From: an uncultured Clostridia bacterium
GTDB lineage: Bacteria > Bacillota > Clostridia > Christensenellales > Borkfalkiaceae
Assembly (NCBI GenBank): GCA_947629095.1
Contig: CANRCK010000008.1
Span: forward strand, 1-57,980
Direction: 5' to 3'
Length of the DNA stretch: 57,980 nt
Shown here: piece after piece, positions 30,354 to 39,397 of the stretch
Layout: each line of letters starts with the position of its first letter
Numbering within the stretch: position 1 is the first letter of the stretch
The notes under the pieces: model-generated
What the model saw: only the letters and a program-made list of their open reading frames with translations
The model's database searches: none
What the model was told of the DNA's origin: nothing
Made by a program: the position numbers and the translations under genes

Positions 30354-31881
30354 AAATCTTTATATCCTGTATCTCCGCCTCCGCGCCGTTTGAATAGAAC
30401 GCAAAGTTTGAGCCTTTCATGTCGGTTATTCTTGCCGTGAGGGCAACCTCTCCGTTGAGATAGAGGGTTATAACTTCGCCGTCGATTATAACGTCTACGC
30501 CATAGCTCTTGCCCTGCTCGAAGTTATAGGCAACCGTTGCAAGGGGTGAACCGTAGCGGAGCACGTTGGAAACGCCGTTGTAGCACGTTACGCTGCCTGC
30601 GCCAAGCTCGAATGCCATTACCGCGCTGCCGAGACGGTTGTTGTAGTCGCCGTCAAGCCCGAAGGAAAGCCCGAAATCGCCGCCGAGCGCGCCCGGTTTT
30701 ACGGTGAAGCTCATACGCGTTACGTTTTTGGAGAGCTTTTGCACGCCGTATGCGCTGAACTTGTCGCCCGTGAATTGATATTTTGAAACCTTTTCGCCAC
30801 CGACGGAATTATAAGTTACTTCGTGGCTGAAATAGTCTTTGTAGTTCTGAGGGATAACCGCGGAAAGTTCGCCCGTTTCAGCGTTCTGCTTTAACTCGTG
30901 CGTTACGAGGTTGCCGCCCCAGTCAAACCCGCCGGACGAGCCGCCCGAAAGACGCGCGCACCACGCAAAGGCGTAGAGTTTTTCGCCCGCCTTTTCCAGC
31001 CTGCCCGCATAGAAGCCGCTGGCGTCGATGCTGTCGCGCTCGAACTTATGCCATTCGGGATCATCATGGGAGGTCTTGTAGCGGTAATGGGTGACGCGGT
31101 TGTCGCCCTGTTCGCTGTAAGCAAGATAATAATATCCGTTCAGCTCTATATACGAGGGACACTCCATGTTGTAGGTGCCTTCGTCGTTTTCAAAGAAATT
31201 GTCCACATAGGTCCACTGCGCAGAGGTTGCGCTGAGCGACGTTGCCGTGTAGCGCTGGATTACCGCTATTTCGCCGGATGAATTCCTGTCGCGCGTGGTT
31301 ATGAGCATATAGTAGCAGTTATCAACGCTGTCGCGGTACACATAAGGGTCGCGGAAGTCGTTTTTGGTGTAGTCGTCCTTCGCCCCGTATATTTTGAAAT
31401 CCTCGTCCTTTTCCCACGTCTTTTGGTCCGCGCTTGTGGCGTGGCGGATAACCTCGGTGTGGGGCAGCCCCTCTTCGCCCGCCCTGTCGTTGTGACCGGT
31501 GTAGAAGGCGTGATACAGACCGTTTTCGTCCTTTATGAAGGAACCCGTGCCGAGCGCCGTGTCAACGGAGGAGACCTCCTCCTCGAAGTTCAGCGCAATG
31601 CCCTCGTCGGTGTAGTGGATGAAGTCCGTGGTAGTAACGCGCGCTATGGGGTGATAGAACATACTGTTAGTGCCGGTGCTGTTGCGGAGATGATAGATAT
31701 TCATCACTCCGTTGTCGTAGAACGGCATTACGTCGCCCATGGTTATATCCAGCCCCTCTTCGGAGGTGGAAACGGGGAAAACGTTTGCACCGTTTTGGTT
31801 AACCTCCCCTCCCGAGGCGCATGCAGTTGCACCCAAACAAATTGCCGCCGCCAATACGGGGATTGCCCACATCTTTTTCAT
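30346..31881 (-). CDS. GH32-type fructosidase lipoprotein
   Basis: This 511-residue lipoprotein (lipobox GATAC, Cys21) has a five-bladed GH32-like catalytic domain. The usual WMNDPNG is replaced by GDVMPFYDNG with the candidate nucleophile Asp50. The transition-state Asp178 sits in FRDP and the acid/base Glu240 in MECPSY. A C-terminal beta-sandwich follows from about residue 360. It should cut fructan or fructo-oligosaccharides at the cell surface. It overlaps the neighbouring genes by a few bases on both sides. The altered first blade suggests a specificity different from the classical GH32 next to it. Confidence 0.88.
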   Translation of the reverse strand: MKKMWAIPVLAAAICLGATACASGGEVNQNGANVFPVSTSEEGLDITMGDVMPFYDNGVMNIYHLRNSTGTNSMFYHPIARVTTTDFIHYTDEGIALNFEEEVSSVDTALGTGSFIKDENGLYHAFYTGHNDRAGEEGLPHTEVIRHATSADQKTWEKDEDFKIYGAKDDYTKNDFRDPYVYRDSVDNCYYMLITTRDRNSSGEIAVIQRYTATSLSATSAQWTYVDNFFENDEGTYNMECPSYIELNGYYYLAYSEQGDNRVTHYRYKTSHDDPEWHKFERDSIDASGFYAGRLEKAGEKLYAFAWCARLSGGSSGGFDWGGNLVTHELKQNAETGELSAVIPQNYKDYFSHEVTYNSVGGEKVSKYQFTGDKFSAYGVQKLSKNVTRMSFTVKPGALGGDFGLSFGLDGDYNNRLGSAVMAFELGAGSVTCYNGVSNVLRYGSPLATVAYNFEQGKSYGVDVIIDGEVITLYLNGEVALTARITDMKGSNFAFYSNGAEAEIQDIKIYE

Positions 31882-33239
31882 TGATTTTTACCTATTTCCT
31901 TTATGCGGATTTGAGATACGTTGCCATTGACTTGGATATTGTAATCTCCGTCAATGTAAATTCTGCTGCTTATTACTTCCCTGCCGCCGTCCACGAACAC
32001 CTCTATACTTGAAACGTCAAGCAATATACGGACTTCGCAGGAAGGATAACTGCGGTTTGTTCTGCGCACGCATCCGAACATATTGTTTGTGCGGTTTGTG
32101 TCCAGATATATCCCGCCGTCGTTGCCTATTATAACTTCACCGTCGGCTCCCTTTATTTTAAGTTCGCCCGCGCCGCCGAAAATGAGTCTTATGTCCGCGC
32201 ACTTGGGGACCACGCCTTGGGGGACGTCGCTAAGATACGCTTCAAGGCTATTGACCGGGGTTTGGAAAACTTCGCCCTCCCTTATGGATATCTCCCTCGG
32301 AATGGTGAACGCGCCAACCCAGCCGTGGTTCTTTTCCTGCGTGGGATACTTCCTTTCCCACATCTCCAGCCAGCCTATCATCACGGGGGTATCTATTCCC
32401 CTTATGAACTGCGGGGCGTAGAAGGAGTCGCCCTTGTCGATTTCACGGATGAAGTCGACCTTGAAGTTACCCGCCTTGAAATCGAGGTCGCCCACGATGA
32501 ATACGCTGGAATTGATATTTTTGAAGTCGTTGCCCCGGGCGGGCACATTGCAGCCCGAAACTATTATCACGTCCTTGCCGTCCACCCTGAAGTAGCAGGG
32601 GCACTCGCCCATATCGCCCAGCTCGTAGAAGGGACCTATAGTGAACGCGTAGGACAGTTTTTCGGGAGAGTCGCCGCTGAGAACTATTATGAGTCCCTTG
32701 TCCAGAGCCACGTCCTTGCCGCCCAAAAACACATAGTATGTACCGTCTATTCTTACGGGGCAGGGGTCGCGGAAGTCCGTGCGGCTGACGTTTTTGGGGA
32801 GAGTTTCGTTTTCGAAAACTTTAACGCCCTGGTCAAAGCAATAGCCGAGCGACGAGGTCGCCTTGTAAACCTCCTCCGTCTTGCCGTTTGCGTTTTCCCT
32901 GTGCAGTGTGTAAAAGGCGTGTATTTTACCGCCTATCTCTATTGCGCCGCCCGAGTAGGCGCTTGCGTCCTCCATGTCGGGTTTCAGCGCAACGCCGTCG
33001 TCGAAGTATTCAATGAGGTCGTCCGAAACGAAGTGCCCCCAAAACATCTTGCCCGGTTTGCTGGCATAGGGATTAAACTGATAATACAAGTGATATTTGC
33101 CGTTGAAATATATAAGTCCGTTGGGGTCGTTGAGCCAGCCTATCGGCGGCATCATATGATATCTTAGCCTGTATTCGTCGTTGACAGTACGTCTGGATTT
33201 TTCTATATATTTGTTTGCCGATTTGATTTTGTCCGTCAT
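31878..33239 (-). CDS. Cytoplasmic GH32 beta-fructosidase
   Basis: This 453-residue classical GH32 enzyme without a signal peptide has nucleophile Asp38 in WLNDPNG, Asp158 in FRDP and acid/base Glu212 in GECPCY. A short C-terminal sandwich includes SIEVFVDGGREVISSRIY. It should hydrolyse imported fructo-oligosaccharides or sucrose to fructose for the fructokinase downstream. No PTS component is present, so a sucrose-6-phosphate role is unlikely. Its stop is shared with the next start by a 4-bp overlap. Confidence 0.95.
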   Translation of the reverse strand: MTDKIKSANKYIEKSRRTVNDEYRLRYHMMPPIGWLNDPNGLIYFNGKYHLYYQFNPYASKPGKMFWGHFVSDDLIEYFDDGVALKPDMEDASAYSGGAIEIGGKIHAFYTLHRENANGKTEEVYKATSSLGYCFDQGVKVFENETLPKNVSRTDFRDPCPVRIDGTYYVFLGGKDVALDKGLIIVLSGDSPEKLSYAFTIGPFYELGDMGECPCYFRVDGKDVIIVSGCNVPARGNDFKNINSSVFIVGDLDFKAGNFKVDFIREIDKGDSFYAPQFIRGIDTPVMIGWLEMWERKYPTQEKNHGWVGAFTIPREISIREGEVFQTPVNSLEAYLSDVPQGVVPKCADIRLIFGGAGELKIKGADGEVIIGNDGGIYLDTNRTNNMFGCVRRTNRSYPSCEVRILLDVSSIEVFVDGGREVISSRIYIDGDYNIQVNGNVSQIRIKEIGKNQ

Positions 33240-34988
33240 TTAGGTGTCCAGTTGTCCGTTTTTAAGGCATATCCTTATGTCGCTTATCTCTATAGTGACA
33301 TTTGAATATTGCGTGTTGAACGCCGAACCGAACTGCCATGCTATTTTGTGGAGCCTGTCGGCGTCGTTTTTGTTGCACATAAAAGTGAATATTGTTTCCT
33401 CTTGGGAAAGTCTTACTTTTTGCCAGAGGATTGTGGGGTCCCAGCCGCCCGCAACGGGGATTGCAACCACCGCCTCTATGGGAGCGGTTGCCTTTGCCTT
33501 GAAGGTTAATACATAGTTGCCTCCGCTGCCCGAAACGAGGAACGAGGGGCTTTCAATCGCCGTGTCGCCGCCGTTTTCTTTAAATTCGGAAACGTTGAAC
33601 ACTATGTTTCCGTTGTTTGTGGTGCGCGTGCCGCCGTTGCAAGTGAAATCCTCTATGGCGTAGCTATCCTTGCCTGTGGAAGTGAGAACTTCAACAACGC
33701 TGAGGTCTTTAATTATGATTTCGTTAGCCTGCATTCCCGACATAACGTATAACCACAGGGAGCCTGCAAACTTTTGGGTTACGTTGAGCACTACTTCACA
33801 GTCGCCGTTTTCGTTTATGCCAGCCGGGTATACTTTATCTATCATAACCTCGTCGTCGGAGCCCCACTGCATATTCTGGAAGTGGATTTCAAACTGATCT
33901 TCCGTTCCTTCAACCCAACCTTCGGGGTGTATGCATGTGGCGTTTAAAGAAACTTTATATTGTACGCCGGCTTTGAGCGCAATGCCCGTGTTTATGAACA
34001 TTCCGCCTGCCCAAACCGTTTCGGGTTTAGTGCTGGGGTTTGTAATTTCAAGGTGAGCTTCGTTGCCGCCGTCTGCCGTCCACGTGTTGCCCACAAGCCC
34101 GTTGTTTACGGTGGGGTCGGCATTTTGCTCGGCTTCGCTGTAACCTGCCTTTGTGTCTATTCTCGACTCCACCTTGCCGCCGAACTTGAAGTTTTCGGCG
34201 CGCTCAACCTCTTTGCCGGCTTGCTGGGGATATTCTATTTCCACATTGCCTATGGTGAGGTTCATATCGCCGAGGTTGCCGAGGCAAACGTCTATGGCGA
34301 CCTCTGCCAAAGCTTCCCCGCCGGAAACGGGAGCGTGCATAAACTCTACGTTGTTTGCGCCCGCTTGCAGGTACAACTCCGCGCAGTCGGCGCCGTCGGC
34401 TTTGATTTTTATTTTGCCAGCCTTATCCGTATTGATATTATAGTGGAAAGTGCAGGGACCGCCCTCGGCGTAGTATGTGTCGCTTACGGTATAAGTGCGG
34501 CTGAGCACCACATCCTCGGCGATTACGCCGCCCGTTGCGGAGAGTTTGAACTCGCCGTTCTTCAGTCCCGCGTCCGTTATTTTTGCATTGCCGTAGGCTT
34601 CTGCCGTGAAGCCCTCGGGAAGGGCGAAAGTTTTATATGTTTCGCGGTCGACAACGTTGACGTAGGCGCGCTTGGAAGCCGTTCTACCCTTGCTGTCCGT
34701 TACGGAATAGGTTACGCTGTATTCTCCCTCTTCGGAAAAAGTTGCATAGCCGTTATTAACCTCCACTGCGGGGGATACGTTTATATCGAGCGAAGGGGTC
34801 AAGTCGCCGTCCTCATAGTCGAGCGCAGCCACGCCGTCGAGGAAATCGATCCGGCTGTTTACCATACATTGGATATCCTTTACTCCCACAACCGTGGGGG
34901 CTTTGTTGACCTCCGCGGGAGCAGCCGAACAGCCGGCAAACGTCATGGCGGCAAGCACGGATATTGCAATAAATTTAGTCTTGTTCAT
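33240..34988 (-). CDS. Surface lipoprotein with Ig-like and CBM-like domains
   Basis: This 582-residue lipoprotein (lipobox TFAGC, Cys20) carries, at residues 30-115, an Ig-like fold of the DUF5011/HYR kind (YEDGDLTPSLDINVSPAVEV, GEYSVTYSVTDSKGRTASK). Three jelly-roll domains follow that look like family 4/9 carbohydrate-binding modules; the middle one includes AGVQYKVSLNATC and GSLWLYVMSG. There are no catalytic motifs. By context it is a fructan-binding protein that holds substrate near the membrane. It overlaps the upstream YesL-like gene by 14 bp. Confidence 0.8.
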   Translation of the reverse strand: MNKTKFIAISVLAAMTFAGCSAAPAEVNKAPTVVGVKDIQCMVNSRIDFLDGVAALDYEDGDLTPSLDINVSPAVEVNNGYATFSEEGEYSVTYSVTDSKGRTASKRAYVNVVDRETYKTFALPEGFTAEAYGNAKITDAGLKNGEFKLSATGGVIAEDVVLSRTYTVSDTYYAEGGPCTFHYNINTDKAGKIKIKADGADCAELYLQAGANNVEFMHAPVSGGEALAEVAIDVCLGNLGDMNLTIGNVEIEYPQQAGKEVERAENFKFGGKVESRIDTKAGYSEAEQNADPTVNNGLVGNTWTADGGNEAHLEITNPSTKPETVWAGGMFINTGIALKAGVQYKVSLNATCIHPEGWVEGTEDQFEIHFQNMQWGSDDEVMIDKVYPAGINENGDCEVVLNVTQKFAGSLWLYVMSGMQANEIIIKDLSVVEVLTSTGKDSYAIEDFTCNGGTRTTNNGNIVFNVSEFKENGGDTAIESPSFLVSGSGGNYVLTFKAKATAPIEAVVAIPVAGGWDPTILWQKVRLSQEETIFTFMCNKNDADRLHKIAWQFGSAFNTQYSNVTIEISDIRICLKNGQLDT

Positions 34989-35658
34989 TTTCTTTCTCCC
35001 TTTCTTCGCGCTTTACTGCGCCCTTTTCGTCAAGATAATCGTCCTTGTTCTCTTTGCGTTTGAGTTCGAATACGCTTGTGTTAAGCGCCTTTGCCTTTAA
35101 ATAATAGAAGTTTTCGTTCATTAAGCGGGATATCAACAAAGGCACCGCGTACAGCGTTAATATAACCACGTAGGGATAGTAGAGTATTAAAAGTACTACC
35201 CCGGCAATCAGAAGCACCGCCAGCAAACTCCGCCACAGAGAACCGAAAATCATCATTATGCCGTTATATATAAGCTGGCGGAACTTTACGTTCATATTTA
35301 CTATGACCGTGGGCGCGGTTGCAAGATATATTATTCCCACAAGGAGAGCCACTACGCTGACAGCCAGCACAAAATAATTTACGTTGTCGGGGTGCGTGTT
35401 GAAGAAATAGATGTTGAGTATGGGGAAAACTATTATTATAAGCTGGAACAGCGTATAAAATATGAGTATCGTCCAGTTTTTACCTATGGTTGTGAAGATA
35501 TCCTTGAACCTGCGGGCGTCGATTCCGTTTGAAAAATATCCCGTTACGCCCACTATCACCGGAACGAAGAATATAACCGAGAGGGCGGAAACGGCTACAA
35601 GCAGGGTAACCACGAGAAATTCCAGCGCATAGTCGCCGAAAAGCCGGAATCCTTTCAT
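34975..35658 (-). CDS. DUF624 (YesL-like) membrane protein
   Basis: This protein of about 227 residues has five or six membrane helices and a charged tail (KRKENKDDYLDEKGAVKREE). DUF624/YesL proteins are regularly encoded beside LplABC-type polysaccharide importers, and their function is unknown. I use ATG 35658, preceded by GAGGGGG at good spacing; the GTG at 35667 lies within that SD region. Confidence 0.8.
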   Translation of the reverse strand: MKGFRLFGDYALEFLVVTLLVAVSALSVIFFVPVIVGVTGYFSNGIDARRFKDIFTTIGKNWTILIFYTLFQLIIIVFPILNIYFFNTHPDNVNYFVLAVSVVALLVGIIYLATAPTVIVNMNVKFRQLIYNGIMMIFGSLWRSLLAVLLIAGVVLLILYYPYVVILTLYAVPLLISRLMNENFYYLKAKALNTSVFELKRKENKDDYLDEKGAVKREEREKENEQD

Positions 35659-35680
35659 AGTTGCCACCCCCTCGCTAATT

Positions 35681-37279
35681 TTAGGCTATTGCCGCAAGAT
35701 ATCTGTCGTAAGCCGTTTGGTTGATTCTGAGCACGGTGTCGATAGACGTCCTGTTTGTGTTCAAAAGATTCTGCCACGAATCCTTTGTTGGAACGCTGCC
35801 GCCCGTTATTGCGCCGGTGAACCAGCTGGCCACGTTGTTGGAAAGTGAGGACTCGTATGTGTTGAGCATTACAAGTTCCTCCTGCGTGTAGTTGAGATTG
35901 GGAATAGAAGTTACACCCGTGTACGTGTAGGGCTTTACGTAATTTTCGAGATTTTCGAGCCTGAGCTTTGCACGGGACTCCATTTCAACCGAATTGTCCC
36001 AAACTTCCTTTGTGAGATATACAACGCCGTAGGGCGCGTTCTTCATACGGAAGTCGTCGGCGGACTGTATGCCGTGGTCGTCGTTGGGAATGAGCTTGCC
36101 GCCAACCTTTTCCGAGAGGAATGCTCCCGATTTTACGGAGCCGTAGTTGAGCTGCGCGGAATACTCCGGTTCGAAGAACTTATCGAAATAGGAGAGCAAG
36201 CCCTCTTTGTCTCCGCAGGAATCGAGTATTACGCACTCGCCCTTTTCAACTTCAAGCTCGTTGCTAACGCCCACGTAGCGGCTGCCGTCGCTGTTCTTTA
36301 AGGGAAGAACTATGATATAGTCGTCCCTCTTGTCCTTGGCTACTACCGTGTCCTTTTCCCACCAGTAGAAGGCGCCGTATCTGCCGTCCTGACCGCGGGC
36401 AAGGAAGTCGTTGTCCGTTTGGGTGAACGCCGACGAGCGGATAAGTCCGCGGCTGTACCAATCGGCAAGCTCCTTTACGGCTTCGAACCACGCTTCGTTT
36501 TCAAAGGTAAAGGTGACCTTGCCGTCCACTATGGTCTTGTGCTCCCTGTTTTCGGGAACGCCGAAGGAAGCTATAAGGTCGCTTTCGTTGCCCTGCCAAT
36601 TGCCGCTTACGAACGCAAGGGGAACGGTTTTGCCGCCGCCCGCAAAATCCTTTTCGTTGAACTTTTCCAAAATTGCCTTGAAGTCGTCTCTCGAGATATC
36701 CAAACCGTCCTTGAGCTGGTCCTTTGTGAGATTTACGCCCTTGGGCAAGTCGTTTGCGTCGATGAGCTTTTCAACCCACGCCTTGTTGAGATACAGAATA
36801 TTGGGATAGGCTTTAAGACCCATTTCCTCCACTCTGGGGAGGGAATATATGTGACCGTCGGGGGACTTTAAAGCCTCTCTTATGTCCGGGCGGGAGTCCA
36901 GAATCTTTTTGAAGTTGGGCATGCATTTATCGACATATTCGTCGATTGCCACTATCCTGCCTCTCCTGCCGTAGTCATAGAGCTTGAGATTTGAAAATCC
37001 CGAGTGATATATTGCGTCTATGCCCTTTATGGCTACGGGGTCGATATTGTTGCTGTACTGTGCGGATGTGTTGTAAGTCCAGTGTACCTCTATACCCGTG
37101 TCCTCGGCAAGCTCTTTGAAAACGGGCATTGTATTGTAGTCCTTTACGGCGTCCTCCTTTACGGTGAGCACCGTGAACTGGTGTTCGGAAGTGCCCGAGT
37201 CGGCTGACGCCACGGCAAAGGCTATGACGCACACGAACCATAGGACTGCGACCGTTATTCCGATAATCGCTTTTTTCAT
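35681..37279 (-). CDS. Extracellular sugar-binding protein of the importer
   Basis: This 532-residue solute-binding protein of the LplA/type-1 class has the hinge-lobe pattern of large oligosaccharide binders (GRRGRIVAIDEYVDKCMPNF, GHIYSLPRVEEMGLKAYPNI, ADWYSRGLI). The N-terminal membrane segment (ITVAVLWFVCVIAFAVASA) has no lipobox cysteine in the right place. The protein is either cut at AVASA or stays anchored by this helix, unlike most Gram-positive binding proteins. It lies first after the two permeases, with a GGGAGG SD. Confidence 0.9.
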   Translation of the reverse strand: MKKAIIGITVAVLWFVCVIAFAVASADSGTSEHQFTVLTVKEDAVKDYNTMPVFKELAEDTGIEVHWTYNTSAQYSNNIDPVAIKGIDAIYHSGFSNLKLYDYGRRGRIVAIDEYVDKCMPNFKKILDSRPDIREALKSPDGHIYSLPRVEEMGLKAYPNILYLNKAWVEKLIDANDLPKGVNLTKDQLKDGLDISRDDFKAILEKFNEKDFAGGGKTVPLAFVSGNWQGNESDLIASFGVPENREHKTIVDGKVTFTFENEAWFEAVKELADWYSRGLIRSSAFTQTDNDFLARGQDGRYGAFYWWEKDTVVAKDKRDDYIIVLPLKNSDGSRYVGVSNELEVEKGECVILDSCGDKEGLLSYFDKFFEPEYSAQLNYGSVKSGAFLSEKVGGKLIPNDDHGIQSADDFRMKNAPYGVVYLTKEVWDNSVEMESRAKLRLENLENYVKPYTYTGVTSIPNLNYTQEELVMLNTYESSLSNNVASWFTGAITGGSVPTKDSWQNLLNTNRTSIDTVLRINQTAYDRYLAAIA

Positions 37280-37294
37280 ACTTGCCTCCCGATA

Positions 37295-38200
37295 TTACTT
37301 GAACGAACCTACTAATACGCCCTGCCCGAAATGCTTTTCTATCATGGGATAGATTACCAAAATGGGCACCGTGGCTATTATTATAGAGGTAAATTTTATT
37401 TGTGTTGCCAGCCGCATTTGTTCGAGAACTACTTCGCCCTCGCCGCCGCCGGTGGCTTGCAAAAGCTCGTTTATGACCGTTTGCAGGGGATAGAAATTTT
37501 TGTCGATGCTGAAAATGTACGCGTCGATGTAGTTGTTCCAGTGACCTACCGCATAGAACAGAACCATTACGCTTATTATGGACTTTGCTATGGGAAGGAT
37601 AAGGTCGAAGAAGGTTCTTATTTCGCCTGCGCCGTCTATTGCCGCCGCTTCAAGAACCTCCTGCGGGACGTTGGACTGGAAGAACGATTTGCACATAAAT
37701 ACGTTATATACGCTTACGCCGCCGCCGATTATGAGAATGAGCGGGTTTTGGTAAAGCCCGAGGGCACGGCACACTATAACGTAGGGAACCAGACCGCCGC
37801 CGAAGAACATCGTTATGATGAGAAGCGCCATTATGAGCTTTCTGCACGGCAGATAGTCCCTTGAAAGCGCCCAGCCGGCGGGGATTGTGAGCGCCACGTT
37901 GAACACGGTGCCGAGCGCGGTGTATGCAAGAGTGTTGAAGTAACCCCGCCATACGTCGTCGCTCTTAAACAGGTTTACGTAGCCCGAAAATGTTACCTTT
38001 ACGGGATACAGCCAAACCTCGCCCGTCATTACGGCGTCCGCGTCCGAGATGGAAGCTATTACGATATAATAGAGAGGATAAATTACTATCACGGCAAGAA
38101 GGAACAGTATAAACCCGCAGATTGCGTAGTATACATAGTCCGTTTTGCTCTCCCTTATTTTGTTTTTCTTTTTTGCTGCTTTTAATTCCTGAGCGTCCAT
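37295..38200 (-). CDS. Sugar ABC importer permease, LplC type
   Basis: This 301-residue integral membrane subunit has six predicted helices. The EAA loop that docks the ATPase reads VLEAAAIDGAGEIRTFFDLI near residue 190. The N-terminus has the lysine-rich start usual for the MalG/LplC group. It pairs with the permease encoded just upstream and with MsmX. The operon context points to fructo-oligosaccharides as substrate. Confidence 0.94.
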   Translation of the reverse strand: MDAQELKAAKKKNKIRESKTDYVYYAICGFILFLLAVIVIYPLYYIVIASISDADAVMTGEVWLYPVKVTFSGYVNLFKSDDVWRGYFNTLAYTALGTVFNVALTIPAGWALSRDYLPCRKLIMALLIITMFFGGGLVPYVIVCRALGLYQNPLILIIGGGVSVYNVFMCKSFFQSNVPQEVLEAAAIDGAGEIRTFFDLILPIAKSIISVMVLFYAVGHWNNYIDAYIFSIDKNFYPLQTVINELLQATGGGEGEVVLEQMRLATQIKFTSIIIATVPILVIYPMIEKHFGQGVLVGSFK

Positions 38201-38215
38201 ATACCGTTACCCCGC

Positions 38216-39247
38216 TTACCACATACTGTTTCCCGAAAGTTTTTTGGAAGTGAAGTTTGCTATTATGAGCAACACTACGTTTATAACCGAGTTGAAGAGA
38301 CCCGCCGCCGTACCTACGCCGTACTGCCCGCCTATGAGACCGAAGTTGTACACGTAGGTGGATAGGATTTCACTCGTTTCGAGGTTGCCGTTGGTCTGCA
38401 TAAGGAGTACCTTTTCATATCCGCAGCTCATAAGGTTGCCCACGGAAAGTATCATAAGCATTACTATCGTGGGAAGTATTGCGGGAAGGTCCACGCTGAA
38501 TATCCTTCTGAACCGCGAAGCGCCGTCAACCTTTGCAGCCTCGTGCAGGGCGGGGTCTACGCCGGAGAGCGCGGCAAGATATATTATTGCCGACCAGCCG
38601 AAATCCTGCCAGTTGCCCGAGAAGATGAACAGGGGTCTGAACGCCTCCGCCTTTAAGAAGAGGTCTATGCCCCCGCCGCCCAAAGTCTTGCTTAAATTAT
38701 CCAAAAGACCTTCGGAGCCGAACAGGAACTTCATCATACCCACGAGAACGACGAGGGATATGAAGTGGGGCGCATAATACAGTATTTGCAGTCCCTTTTT
38801 AACCTTTTTGGGGCGCACCGAGTTGAGAAGAAGCGCTACTATTATGGGAAGCGGGAAGCCCACTATAAATCCCAAAATACACAAAAGGAACGTGTTTACA
38901 AAATAGTCCCAGAAGTTCGGATTGGAGAAGAACGTGTTAAAGTTGTTCCAGCCGACCCAAACGGTGTTGCTGCCTATTATCTGGTCGCCGGGCATATAGT
39001 CCTGGAACGCAACCAGAATGCCGTACATGGGAACGTAGCAGAAGATTATTACGTAGATGAGCGCGGGAAGAATGAATATGAGAATCCAGCCCTTGCGCTT
39101 GAAATTGTCCTTCCACTTCTGCCACTTCGTCTGCTCGTGCTTCCCGGGTGCCGCAGGTGTGCCGCCGTCCAGCGCTTCATACGCTTGCTCGACCAAATCT
39201 TCGTCGACGGCGCTCTGCGCCGCTGCCGCGGCTTCGACGTTTGCCAT
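38216..39247 (-). CDS. Sugar ABC importer permease, LplB type
   Basis: This 343-residue first permease of the importer has about 45 cytoplasmic residues followed by six helices. The EAA loop is LHEAAKVDGASRFRRIFSVD near residue 245. It is the first gene of the nine-gene fructan operon. GGGGGT precedes the ATG, and a consensus promoter with two regulator sites lies upstream. Confidence 0.94.
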   Translation of the reverse strand: MANVEAAAAAQSAVDEDLVEQAYEALDGGTPAAPGKHEQTKWQKWKDNFKRKGWILIFILPALIYVIIFCYVPMYGILVAFQDYMPGDQIIGSNTVWVGWNNFNTFFSNPNFWDYFVNTFLLCILGFIVGFPLPIIVALLLNSVRPKKVKKGLQILYYAPHFISLVVLVGMMKFLFGSEGLLDNLSKTLGGGGIDLFLKAEAFRPLFIFSGNWQDFGWSAIIYLAALSGVDPALHEAAKVDGASRFRRIFSVDLPAILPTIVMLMILSVGNLMSCGYEKVLLMQTNGNLETSEILSTYVYNFGLIGGQYGVGTAAGLFNSVINVVLLIIANFTSKKLSGNSMW

Positions 39248-39304
39248 AATGTTACCCCCTTTATAGAGATGTTAATTCAATTCAAAATAAGTTACTTTTG
39301 TTCA

Positions 39305-39396
39305 AGAATAAACCGACTATATATTATTGTCAATAAGCGGTTTTAAATTTTTGCATTTGCACTAAAAATCCAGCCGTGATTTTTTGCGTTTGCAAA
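39305..39396 (-). promoter_or_regulatory. lplB operon promoter with paired regulator sites
   Basis: On the minus strand: -35 TTGACA (39328-39333), 17 bp, -10 TATTCT (39305-39310). Upstream are two 14-bp palindrome-like sites: 39350-39363 (plus strand TTTGCATTTGCACT) and 39383-39396 (TTTGCGTTTGCAAA). They lie at about -58 and -91. The spacing is identical to the promoters at 42897 and 46409. Confidence 0.8.
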
Positions 39397-39397
39397 A

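Noticed and set aside
30346-31881. GH32 lipoprotein as an inactive remnant, because WMNDPNG is missing
   Set aside because: GDVMPFYDNG offers an equivalent aspartate, and the FRDP and ECP motifs are intact with no frame damage.
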